NCBI GenBank assembly: GCA_019115705.1
Contig: DXDB01000201.1
Span: forward strand, 1 to 33,355
Direction of reading: 5' to 3'
Length of the DNA stretch: 33,355 bases
Origin: Candidatus Tetragenococcus pullicola
GTDB taxonomy: Bacteria; Bacillota; Bacilli; Lactobacillales; Enterococcaceae
Shown here: piece by piece, positions 8,849 to 16,379 of the stretch
Position numbering within the stretch: the first letter of the stretch is position 1
Layout of the letters: each line of letters opens with the position of its first letter
Notes under the pieces: model-generated
What the model saw: the letters and a program-made list of their open reading frames with translations, nothing else
Database searches by the model: none
What the model was told of the DNA's origin: nothing
Made by a program: the position numbers and the translations under genes

Positions 8849-8894
8849 TAGTTATATCTTAGCATTGACATGCTTTTTATGGCACCCTACAAAA

Positions 8895-8922
8895 TAGACA
8901 TTCATCGGTAAATTTTAGACAT
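8895..8922 (-). promoter_or_regulatory. Direct repeat TAGACAT spaced 21 bp, candidate response-regulator operator
   Basis: TAGACAT occurs at 8895-8901 and 8916-8922, exactly 21 bp (two helical turns) apart in the same orientation, upstream of the permease promoter. AraC-family response regulators of the YesN kind usually bind direct half-sites with about this spacing. A related element, AAAAAGATGT at 8997-9006 on the plus strand, is an exact inverted copy of ACATCTTTTT at 8919-8928 and lies upstream of the yesL-like gene. Repeats are seen; binding is inferred. Confidence 0.4.
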
Positions 8923-9051
8923 CTTTTTTATCCAACTAAGAGAAAGGCTTGCTATAAAAGGATTTTAACTAATTTCCATTTTTTGATAAGGGTTTCAAAA
9001 AGATGTTTTTCAGTATAAAATGAACTTATAAAACCAGAAAGGAATTTTCCT

Positions 9052-9654
9052 ATGAAATTCAATCCTCAGAGTCAGTTGTTTAAAGCTATTACTGAAATAT
9101 CTCAATTTATTATTTTAAATTTTTGTTACCTCCTTTGTTGTTTGCCCATTATTACAATTGGTGTTGCTACTTCTTCTTTGTTTGAAGTTTGTTTACACTA
9201 TGCTGATGATGAACGTGGCTATTTAATCAAAGACTTTTTTATGGCTTTAAAGAATAATTTAAAAAAAGGAACAGCCGCTTTTCTTTTATTCTTAGCCCCT
9301 ATCTTTCTCTTAGCTTATAGCGGTATTTTTTGGATTTCTCATCATGCCTGGCTTACTACTTTAATTGGAATATTGGTCCTTTTTCTTTCACTTTATTTAG
9401 TCATTTCCATGCTTTACAGTTTTGCATTAATCGGTCGCTTCAAAACAAACCTTTTGCAAACAATCAAAAATGCTTTGTTATTACCCGCAACCGAGCCATT
9501 ACGTTCATTTTTTCTATTATTACTTCCAATAACGTTTACCTGTTTAGTGCTTTTATTTCCACCTCTAAAGTTTACCTTAGTCTTATTCGGATTTTCTTTT
9601 TGCGCGTATTGTAGTTCTTTTCTATTTTTAACTATCTTTAAACGTCACGCTTGA
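9052..9654 (+). CDS. YesL-like DUF624 membrane protein
   Basis: This is a 200-residue integral membrane protein with about five hydrophobic segments (roughly 18-45, 80-98, 102-125, 140-170 and 172-195). The start KFNPQSQLFKAITEISQFIILN followed by CYLLCCLPIITIG is the recognised YesL/DUF624 pattern. Proteins of this family sit next to YesM/YesN two-component systems and LplABC-type importers, and are suspected, not proven, to help sense or regulate transport. AAAGGA stands 8 nt before the ATG. The stop codon lies 1 nt before the kinase's first possible ATG, so the two are translated together. Confidence 0.82.
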   Translation: MKFNPQSQLFKAITEISQFIILNFCYLLCCLPIITIGVATSSLFEVCLHYADDERGYLIKDFFMALKNNLKKGTAAFLLFLAPIFLLAYSGIFWISHHAWLTTLIGILVLFLSLYLVISMLYSFALIGRFKTNLLQTIKNALLLPATEPLRSFFLLLLPITFTCLVLLFPPLKFTLVLFGFSFCAYCSSFLFLTIFKRHA

Positions 9655-9655
9655 A

Positions 9656-11440
9656 ATGAGGAAAGCAATGAAAACTATACTATTTCGTCAATTAAATCGC
9701 GTTACCATTCGTAAACAATTATTTATTGTTTACATACCAACTATTTTTCTTTCGACCATCATTATTGGCTTATTTTTAGTTTATGATTCGACTACTCAGC
9801 TTAAAAACAATTACGAACATCTATCAGAATTAAATGCCCAACGTGTAAAATCAGTCCTATATGACACAACAAGTACTCTTTATAATACTGCCAACCAGCT
9901 TTCGATTGACACCCAGTTACGACAGCTATTAACCAATGAATTTTCTCAAGACAGTCAAGCAATAGAGGCGATCAATGATTATAAACAACTACATAGTATT
10001 CGCCAATTTCAACCAGCTATTGCAAAGGTACGTATATATTCCACGAATCAAACACTACCCAATTATAAAGACTTTGTTCAAGCTAATGCACTGGTTCAAA
10101 AAACGGATTGGTTTCAAAAAGCCATTTCTCAACCGGATGCCTTTTTAATGACCATTAACGATGAAAAATCACTTAATTATTTAGCTTTATATAAAGAATT
10201 ACCTTTGCCTCGTTCCCAGGAAAAAGCTATTGTAGAATTGATACTAGATTACAATTATCTCAGTAATCGCATTCGTAACAGTTCTTATATTGTTCAATTA
10301 CAATTAAATGATGACCAATTATTTTATCATGACCAGATTCAACAGTTGGGTATGGACTCAAGTTTTATAGACATGGACAAAAATACCACTAGCTTTCAAA
10401 AGAAAGATGGTCAACAACTTTTGGTTGCTAGTAATCGTTTAAAAATGAATAATCAACAAGATATCATTCACATCTACTCGACTGACCCATCTGCTTATCA
10501 AAATTTACAAAGTAATCTTGTGAAATGGACAATGATTGTTTTAATCAGCTTAATTTCTACTTTTATCATTATCAGTCTATTTGCCCGCTTCTTTACAAAT
10601 AGAATTCGAACCCTGCAACTAGCCGTTTATCATGCTTCAATTGAAAACTATGATTTTTTTCAAAATATTAGTGGTGAGGATGAAATTTCGCAAATTTCTC
10701 TGGATTTTCATAAGATAATCCAACATATCAAATATAAAGAAGAAGAAATTTATCAAGCCCGTTTATCTAAACAAGAATTGTTAAACCAGCAACAACAAAT
10801 GGAATTCAATTTATTGGCTAGTCAAATCAATCCACATTTTCTTTTCAACACTTTAGAGACGATTCGAATGATGGCCATTCGAAACGGAAATACTGATGTC
10901 GCTTATGCTATAAAATTATTAGCTAAATCAATGCGCTATACTTTAGAAGTCCACGGAACAGAGCTTACGAGTTTAAAAAAAGAAATAGATGCTGTCCATG
11001 TCTACGTTAAAATCCAACGCATGCGTTTTGGTGATCGTGTAAATTTTTCAGTCCAAATTTCTAATGAAATCAACCAAGACGAAACGATGTTATTACCTCT
11101 TTTGATTCAACCACTCGTTGAAAATGCTATTTCACATGGATTAGAAGGATTAATGACTGATGGTCACATTCGACTGACGGTCTCAAAAGACCAAGGAGAC
11201 TTGTTAATCACCGTTCAAGATGACGGTGTGGGGATAACTGAAGAGAAACTTCAAGAACTACAAGAAAAAATTCAACATTCTTCCCATCGTTCTACAAAAA
11301 ATATCGGTTTAGCAAATGTTAATTATCGTGTAAAAATGTTTTACGGATCTGGCTACGGGCTAACAATAAGCAGTGTAAGAAACCAAGGAACACTCGTACA
11401 ATTAAAAATTCGTCCCTATGACCCTATTGAAAGAACATAA
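9656..11440 (+). CDS. YesM-type sensor histidine kinase
   Basis: This is a membrane sensor kinase of 594 residues. A first membrane segment lies near 22-43, an extracellular sensing domain at about 44-289, a second membrane segment at 291-312 and a HAMP linker after it. The His_kinase domain carries the phospho-accepting His394 in QINPHFLFNTLE, and the ATPase domain has the N-box around PLVENAISHG (486-495), DDGVGI (522-527) and IGLANV (550-555). This is the class that responds to extracellular sugar and phosphorylates AraC-type regulators. ATG 9656 lacks a Shine-Dalgarno but can be coupled to the previous stop; ATG 9668 has AGGA close upstream and may be the real start. Its likely partner is the regulator at 14897-16315, not adjacent as is usual. 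Confidence 0.9.
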   Translation: MRKAMKTILFRQLNRVTIRKQLFIVYIPTIFLSTIIIGLFLVYDSTTQLKNNYEHLSELNAQRVKSVLYDTTSTLYNTANQLSIDTQLRQLLTNEFSQDSQAIEAINDYKQLHSIRQFQPAIAKVRIYSTNQTLPNYKDFVQANALVQKTDWFQKAISQPDAFLMTINDEKSLNYLALYKELPLPRSQEKAIVELILDYNYLSNRIRNSSYIVQLQLNDDQLFYHDQIQQLGMDSSFIDMDKNTTSFQKKDGQQLLVASNRLKMNNQQDIIHIYSTDPSAYQNLQSNLVKWTMIVLISLISTFIIISLFARFFTNRIRTLQLAVYHASIENYDFFQNISGEDEISQISLDFHKIIQHIKYKEEEIYQARLSKQELLNQQQQMEFNLLASQINPHFLFNTLETIRMMAIRNGNTDVAYAIKLLAKSMRYTLEVHGTELTSLKKEIDAVHVYVKIQRMRFGDRVNFSVQISNEINQDETMLLPLLIQPLVENAISHGLEGLMTDGHIRLTVSKDQGDLLITVQDDGVGITEEKLQELQEKIQHSSHRSTKNIGLANVNYRVKMFYGSGYGLTISSVRNQGTLVQLKIRPYDPIERT

Positions 11441-11506
11441 ACATCGTCATTCACAAGGGCCATATCTACAAAGATTATTCCTTCATTTTCACCTCTCATA
11501 CATCTC

Positions 11507-11540
11507 AAAAAGGACTCAGAATTTTTTCTGAGTCCTTTTC
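11507..11540. terminator. Bidirectional terminator between kinase and alpha-xylosidase genes
   Basis: A perfect 13-bp stem, AAAAGGACTCAGA (11508-11520) and TCTGAGTCCTTTT (11527-11539), with a 6-nt loop has A/T runs on both sides and lies between two convergent genes. It can stop transcription from both. Confidence 0.88.
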
Positions 11541-11621
11541 TAACAACTAGTCACAATTTTCTTCCGCGTGGTATAGCCTTCGTCGGAAAATTAAGTCATG
11601 AATGATAACAACTACTAGTTA

Positions 11622-13883
11622 CTAAATGTCAAAGTTTCCTTTTGTTACTTGAACTTTTTTTGTTGTTTTACTATCATGAAAAATAATTGTTGCTTCATCA
11701 ATACCTGTGATTGAAACATGATAATGATTTTTTGAATAACTAATTTCAACATTCCCCTGTTTTTGACCGGCAACGTCATATATTGTTGCTGAAGCTTCAT
11801 CTGTAACTTCAAAAGCATGAATTATCGGATGATCATTATAGTCATATTCTGCATGCTGATCTTCTTTCCCTTCAATAATGATAGCATTTGGACGAACTAA
11901 CAGCGGCAAATGGAAATAATCATAATTTTCTTGATAATACTGTCCTGATTCATACTTTTTATCTGTTAGATAGTCGGTCCAAGCGCCCTTTGTTTTGGGA
12001 ATATAGAAAGAACCTTTTCCGTCTTCGTTGAAAATAGGAGCTACTAATAGATTCTCACCTAACATATATTGTTGATCTAAGGTATGCGTCATTTGATCTT
12101 CTGGAAATTCTAAAACCATTGCTCGCATCATAGGAATTCCTGTTTTTGCTGTAATAACTGATTGGGCTTGCAGATATGGCATCAAGGATAATTTTAATTT
12201 AGTAAACGTCCGCGATACATCGACTGCTTCTTCTCCATATATCCATGGAACTTTATATTGCCAACTGCCATGGTAACGGCTATGAGAAGATAACAAGCCA
12301 AATTGGGTCCAACGTTTATATAAATCCGGTGTTGCTTCTGCTTCAAACCCAGAAATATCATGACTCCAATAGCCAAAACCAGCAAAACCAATAGATAAGC
12401 CGGCTCGCAATGTTTCTGCCATTGAAGGATAATCAGAAGTACTATCGCCGCCCCAATGTACGGGCATTTTTTGAGAACCCACAGTCGCAGCACGGGCAAA
12501 GACAACTGCTTCTTTTTCGCCTTTCACTTCTTTCAATAAATCAAAAACAACTTGGTTATAAAGATAGGCATAGTAATTATGCATTTTATGTGGATCTGAG
12601 CCATCAAAATATACAGCATCTAATGGGATACGTTCCCCAAAGTCTGTCTTAAAACAATCGACTCCCATATCCAGCAATTGTCGTAAATAATCAGTATACC
12701 AAGCCACTGCTTTGGGATTCGTAAAGTCGACAATTGCCATCCCCGCTTGCCATTTATCCCATTGCCAAACATCGCCATTTTCTTGCTTAATGAAATAACC
12801 ATTGGCCATTCCTTCCTCAAAAAGAGGGGATTTCTGTCCAATATAGGGATTGATCCAAACACAAATTTTTAAGCCTTTCTCTTTTAAACGTTGTAACATT
12901 TTCTCAGGTTCCGGAAAAGTACGTTCATCCCAAACAAAATTACACCACTCATATTCTTTCATCCACAAACAATCAAAATGGAATACTTCAAGTGGGATAT
13001 CTCGTTCTTGCATGCCATCAACAAAAGAAGTCACGGTCTCTTCATTATAATCAGTTAAAAAAGAAGTGCTCAACCACAGACCAAAGGACCATGCTGGTGG
13101 CATTGTCGGTTTTCCAGTTAAATCAGTATACTTCTGAATAACTTGCTTCATATCATCTCCAGCAATCACGTAGTATTGCATCGATTGACCAGGATTACTA
13201 AATTGTACTTTTGATACTTTTTCACTGCCAATTTCAAATTCCACTTGATCTGGTGAATCGACAAATACGCCATAATTGTTACTACTTACATAAAAAGGAA
13301 TATTTTTATAGGATTGCTCAGTCCCTGTCCCGCCATCTTGATTTGTAATGGCAACACTTTGGCCATTTTTGACAAAGCTTGTAAAGCGTTCCCCTAGGCC
13401 ATAGATCGTTTCACCTACCCCAATATTTAATTGATCACTAATATGTGTTTGACCATTTGGATCAATAACGACCGCCTTGCTACGAGGAGAACTTGAAGCA
13501 ATCACTTTGTCTTTATATGAAAAAGTTAGTGCTATATTTTCACCCTTTGTTATTTCAAGCAATAAGTCGCCAGTTTTATATCGAAAACTGTTGGCTTCTT
13601 CCATGATCTCAGGAGTGATTTCAACAGTATTCAATTTAAAATTCGGTGTTTTAGGCAACGTTCCTTTGTAATTATACAATTTTATACCAACAATATCCTT
13701 TTGCGGTGTCGTTACCTCCATTGTTAATAACCCACCATCTAAAGTAGCTCCTTTATTACTGATATAACTATAGGGCATGTATAAAATCAGACGATCCTGC
13801 ATTTGTCTACTATCATAGACATGTACTGCAAATTTTACATCATAGCCCTCTTTAAATAACCAACCTCCATCAGAATACTTCAT
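11622..13883 (-). CDS. xylQ: GH31 alpha-xylosidase, YicI/XylQ type
   Basis: This enzyme releases alpha-linked D-xylose from isoprimeverose and xyloglucan oligosaccharides. The 753 residues are collinear with E. coli YicI: CLWMKEYEWCNF (305-316), ICVWINPYIGQKSPLFEEG (340-358), nucleophile Asp414 in CFKTDFGERIP, acid/base Asp480 in VHWGGD, and SHSRYHG further on. Cys305, equivalent to YicI Cys307, is kept, which supports xylose over glucose preference. The neighbouring YicI Phe308 is replaced by Leu306, which may change the fit. There is no signal peptide. The gene overlaps the upstream ROK kinase by 4 nt (ATGA), with AAAGGAG 7 nt before the ATG. L. pentosus XylQ, next to xylR and xylAB, is the closest functional parallel. 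Confidence 0.92.
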   Translation of the reverse strand: MKYSDGGWLFKEGYDVKFAVHVYDSRQMQDRLILYMPYSYISNKGATLDGGLLTMEVTTPQKDIVGIKLYNYKGTLPKTPNFKLNTVEITPEIMEEANSFRYKTGDLLLEITKGENIALTFSYKDKVIASSSPRSKAVVIDPNGQTHISDQLNIGVGETIYGLGERFTSFVKNGQSVAITNQDGGTGTEQSYKNIPFYVSSNNYGVFVDSPDQVEFEIGSEKVSKVQFSNPGQSMQYYVIAGDDMKQVIQKYTDLTGKPTMPPAWSFGLWLSTSFLTDYNEETVTSFVDGMQERDIPLEVFHFDCLWMKEYEWCNFVWDERTFPEPEKMLQRLKEKGLKICVWINPYIGQKSPLFEEGMANGYFIKQENGDVWQWDKWQAGMAIVDFTNPKAVAWYTDYLRQLLDMGVDCFKTDFGERIPLDAVYFDGSDPHKMHNYYAYLYNQVVFDLLKEVKGEKEAVVFARAATVGSQKMPVHWGGDSTSDYPSMAETLRAGLSIGFAGFGYWSHDISGFEAEATPDLYKRWTQFGLLSSHSRYHGSWQYKVPWIYGEEAVDVSRTFTKLKLSLMPYLQAQSVITAKTGIPMMRAMVLEFPEDQMTHTLDQQYMLGENLLVAPIFNEDGKGSFYIPKTKGAWTDYLTDKKYESGQYYQENYDYFHLPLLVRPNAIIIEGKEDQHAEYDYNDHPIIHAFEVTDEASATIYDVAGQKQGNVEISYSKNHYHVSITGIDEATIIFHDSKTTKKVQVTKGNFDI

Positions 13884-14779
13884 TTCATTTCTCCTTTCCG
13901 TTGTTTAATCGTTTCAAACGCTCCGATTAATCCCGCATCATTATGATAAAAACAAGTAGCAATGGGCACTTCAAAGTCTTTCCAATGGGGATTTTTTGAT
14001 AGTGATTGCTCAATTAAAGGAAGTAATTTTTCATTTTGACTCACACCGCCTCCTAATAAAATTTTTTGCGGATCAAAACTCACAGTCAAATTAAAAATCA
14101 ACAAGGCAACATAGTCTGCCCATTCATGTATAATCATTTGGCTTGTTGCATCTTCTTGTTCAAAAATCATTTCACCTGAAAGAACAGTCGCAAGAGGAAT
14201 TTCCTTTTTTTCACGATAACTATCAATCAATGCCTTTGTTGAAGCAAGATCGTGTAACGTTGTGTAGCCGTGATTTTTAAAATCAACGACCATCATGCCG
14301 AATTCTCCTCCTCGAAAATGAGCCCCTTCAATCACTTGATTTTTTGTTACGATTGCCCCTCCCACACCCGTTCCTAATGTGATTAAAACAAAAGAATGTA
14401 GTCCACAAGCTTCTCCAGAACTTTTCTCTGCCAAAGCTGCACAGTTTGCATCATTTTCTATATAGATCGGACAAGTGATTGATAAACGTTGCGTCAACTC
14501 TTGACATATATTATGTCCATGTAAAGGCAAAATTGCTCCAGCTTGCTCAGCAATACCTGTATATGGATCAATAAATCCTGGAAAGCTCAGGCTAATAGCC
14601 AAAATATCGTACAAATCTTGATTTTTCTCAATCAATTCAATAATAGGAGCAAAAAAAGCATCAATTGATAAAACAGAAGTGGAAAATTTTCCTTTTTTTA
14701 ACCATTCTTGACTCTTTGAAAAAAAAGCATACTTAGTAAATGTTCCACCAATATCTAAACATAAATAAGCTTGCTTCAT
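13880..14779 (-). CDS. bglK: ROK sugar kinase, probable beta-glucoside kinase (BglK-like)
   Basis: This is a 299-residue ROK kinase. It has the phosphate-binding DIGGT (9-13), catalytic Asp110 in IENDANCAALAEK, LGTGVGG (135-141) and GAHFRGGEFG (152-161). The zinc motif CxCGxxGCxE of ROK glucokinases and NagC/XylR proteins is absent. Klebsiella beta-glucoside kinase BglK lacks it too and has the same IENDANCA-LAEK and FR-GEFG stretches. BglK phosphorylates cellobiose at the 6-OH of the non-reducing glucose. A plain glucokinase cannot be excluded. AAGGAGG lies 6 nt before the ATG. It starts a two-gene operon with the alpha-xylosidase, and a GH1 enzyme with a phosphate-binding signature is encoded nearby, which supports the BglK reading. 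Confidence 0.68.
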   Translation of the reverse strand: MKQAYLCLDIGGTFTKYAFFSKSQEWLKKGKFSTSVLSIDAFFAPIIELIEKNQDLYDILAISLSFPGFIDPYTGIAEQAGAILPLHGHNICQELTQRLSITCPIYIENDANCAALAEKSSGEACGLHSFVLITLGTGVGGAIVTKNQVIEGAHFRGGEFGMMVVDFKNHGYTTLHDLASTKALIDSYREKKEIPLATVLSGEMIFEQEDATSQMIIHEWADYVALLIFNLTVSFDPQKILLGGGVSQNEKLLPLIEQSLSKNPHWKDFEVPIATCFYHNDAGLIGAFETIKQRKGEMK

Positions 14780-14817
14780 ATTCGTCCTCCTTAATCGCTT
14801 ACATTTATTTACGTTTA

Positions 14818-14847
14818 ATTATACGCAACAATTCTCTTTTTCGTCTA
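14818..14847 (-). promoter_or_regulatory. Promoter of the ROK kinase-alpha-xylosidase operon
   Basis: On the minus strand TAGACG (14847-14842) and a perfect TATAAT (14823-14818) are 18 nt apart. Ten bases upstream of the -35, at 14858-14868, the plus strand reads TAGACTTCTTT. This differs at one base from the element TAGACATCTTT at 8916-8926 near the permease promoter, so the same regulator may act at both. Confidence 0.6.
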
Positions 14848-14896
14848 CTGTGAATACTAGACTTCTTTACAGTAAAAAACAGTGTTTTCAATAATT

Positions 14897-16312
14897 TTAG
14901 CTAGTCTTATTGCGATATTCATTCGGAGAAAGTTTATAATAATGCTTGAACTTTTTATAAAAATAATCAACATTACTATAACCAACCTTATCCGCTACTT
15001 CATAGACCATTAAATTTGAATTTACAAGGATTTCTGTGGCCTTCTGCATGCGAATTTTATCCAAAAAATTAAGGTAAGAATAGCCGGTTTCTTTACGAAA
15101 TTTTTTCCCTAAATAAGAGCTATTATAATTGAAATGTTCGGCAATATTTTTTAAAGTTAACTCTTCCTTATAATTTTTTTTGGTATAGCGAATCACTTCT
15201 TCGATGATGTTATTATTATTCAATTCTTGTGCCAAAAATTCACTTATCTTTATTATTTTTTCCCATACCAAATCTTTTAAAACGAAAATATTTTGTGTTA
15301 AATAAACCTCTTGATGGAATTGAGTAAAATCAAAGGGAAAATTGACTGCCATTTTTTCTTGAATATGATATATCAATTGATGGATATCATAATCTACTTG
15401 CCACTTGATTTCACTTTCTAAAGCTAAATCATGATAAAAAGAAGCAAAATATCGTTCAAAACTACTTTGGATGTTCTTATTTTCCATAATAGATGTTCCA
15501 ATTTCTTGAATAGGTTCTATGGTTGAAGATTGTTTCTGATTATCTTTCTCAATTGATTTTTGTGAAATCAACTGATTAGGAAATAAAAATAGCAAACGAC
15601 TTAATGTCTGAATATCAATCATTAATGGTTTTATAGTATGCCTACCCTCCATACACCGTGAGGAAATAATTTCAGTATTTGGAAAAAATTTAATGCATTT
15701 ACGCTCAATTTTTTTCTGATCCATCCAATGATTACTTAAAAGCAAAATATATTGATAGTGTTCATGAAAAAGAATTGTTGAGGTAAACCCCATCTCTTCG
15801 AACGTTTCCTTCAAATCATTTAACTCCAGTTCTTCTCCAAACCGTAAGGCCTTAATGTATGTAAATTCATTGATTCCTGTATCATCTGCGCCAAATAATT
15901 TGTCAATCCATTGTAAGTGATGTTCATGCAATAAACTTTGGGTATCTTTTTCATTCAAATTTTCCAAAATTTCAATAAGCTCATCTTCATCGATTGGTTT
16001 CAATAAATAAGAAGACGCACCTAAAGAGACCGCCTTTTGTGCGTAGGAGAAATCGGAATATCCTGATAAAAAGATGGTATGAAAAGATAGTCCTTGATTG
16101 TATGCTTGTTGAACCATTTCTAACCCATCTTGGCTAGGCATACGGATATCAGTCACTACAACATCTGGCTGTTTTTGTTGAATTAGCTCATAACCAGTTT
16201 TCCCATTACTAGCCGTTCCTACAACATCATACCCATACTTTTTCCAATTAATCAATAACGGCAAGCCTTCTCTTATTGATTCTTCATCGTCTATAATCAC
16301 TACTTCTCGCAT
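14897..16312 (-). CDS. YesN-type AraC-family response regulator
   Basis: This is a DNA-binding response regulator, about 471 residues. The receiver domain (1-120) has the acidic pair in IIDDEES, phospho-acceptor Asp in VVTDIRMP (about residue 55), Ser in FLSGYSD and Lys in LLKPIDE. A long middle region without clear motifs follows. The last 100 residues form an AraC double helix-turn-helix: LTLKNIAEHFNYNSSYLGKK and VYEVADKVGYSNVDYFYKKF. It likely answers to the kinase at 9656-11440 and activates the importer operon. Two adjacent ATG codons exist (16315 and 16312); the second is 7 nt from GAAGG and is chosen. A hairpin and an extended -10 (TGTTATAAT) lie just upstream, so it may have its own weak promoter as well as read-through from the GH1 gene. 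Confidence 0.9.
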   Translation of the reverse strand: MREVVIIDDEESIREGLPLLINWKKYGYDVVGTASNGKTGYELIQQKQPDVVVTDIRMPSQDGLEMVQQAYNQGLSFHTIFLSGYSDFSYAQKAVSLGASSYLLKPIDEDELIEILENLNEKDTQSLLHEHHLQWIDKLFGADDTGINEFTYIKALRFGEELELNDLKETFEEMGFTSTILFHEHYQYILLLSNHWMDQKKIERKCIKFFPNTEIISSRCMEGRHTIKPLMIDIQTLSRLLFLFPNQLISQKSIEKDNQKQSSTIEPIQEIGTSIMENKNIQSSFERYFASFYHDLALESEIKWQVDYDIHQLIYHIQEKMAVNFPFDFTQFHQEVYLTQNIFVLKDLVWEKIIKISEFLAQELNNNNIIEEVIRYTKKNYKEELTLKNIAEHFNYNSSYLGKKFRKETGYSYLNFLDKIRMQKATEILVNSNLMVYEVADKVGYSNVDYFYKKFKHYYKLSPNEYRNKTS

Positions 16313-16338
16313 CATTTCACCTTCTTCTTGGCTATTAT

Positions 16339-16374
16339 AACATGGTCAAAGAAATCTATTCCTTTGACCATGTT
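16339..16374 (-). terminator. Hairpin between the GH1 gene and the response regulator
   Basis: A perfect 13-bp stem, AACATGGTCAAAG (16339-16351) and CTTTGACCATGTT (16362-16374), with a 10-nt loop lies 5 nt past the GH1 stop. On the minus strand the 3' flank is ATAATAGCC, a weak U-tract; the plus-strand side has a run of Ts. It leaves about 25 nt to the regulator's start and covers part of an extended -10. Confidence 0.65.
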
Positions 16375-16379
16375 TTTTA

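Noticed and set aside
9330-9614. Plus-strand ORF of 94 residues inside the yesL-like gene
   Set aside because: It is a frame shadow of a clearly recognised membrane protein gene.
12194-12862. Minus- and plus-strand ORFs of 80-103 residues within the alpha-xylosidase gene
   Set aside because: The GH31 frame is intact with all motifs; these are shadows.
14788-14805. cre site before the ROK kinase gene
   Set aside because: Only the left half (TGTAAGCG on the minus strand) fits; the right half does not, and it lies over the ribosome binding site region.
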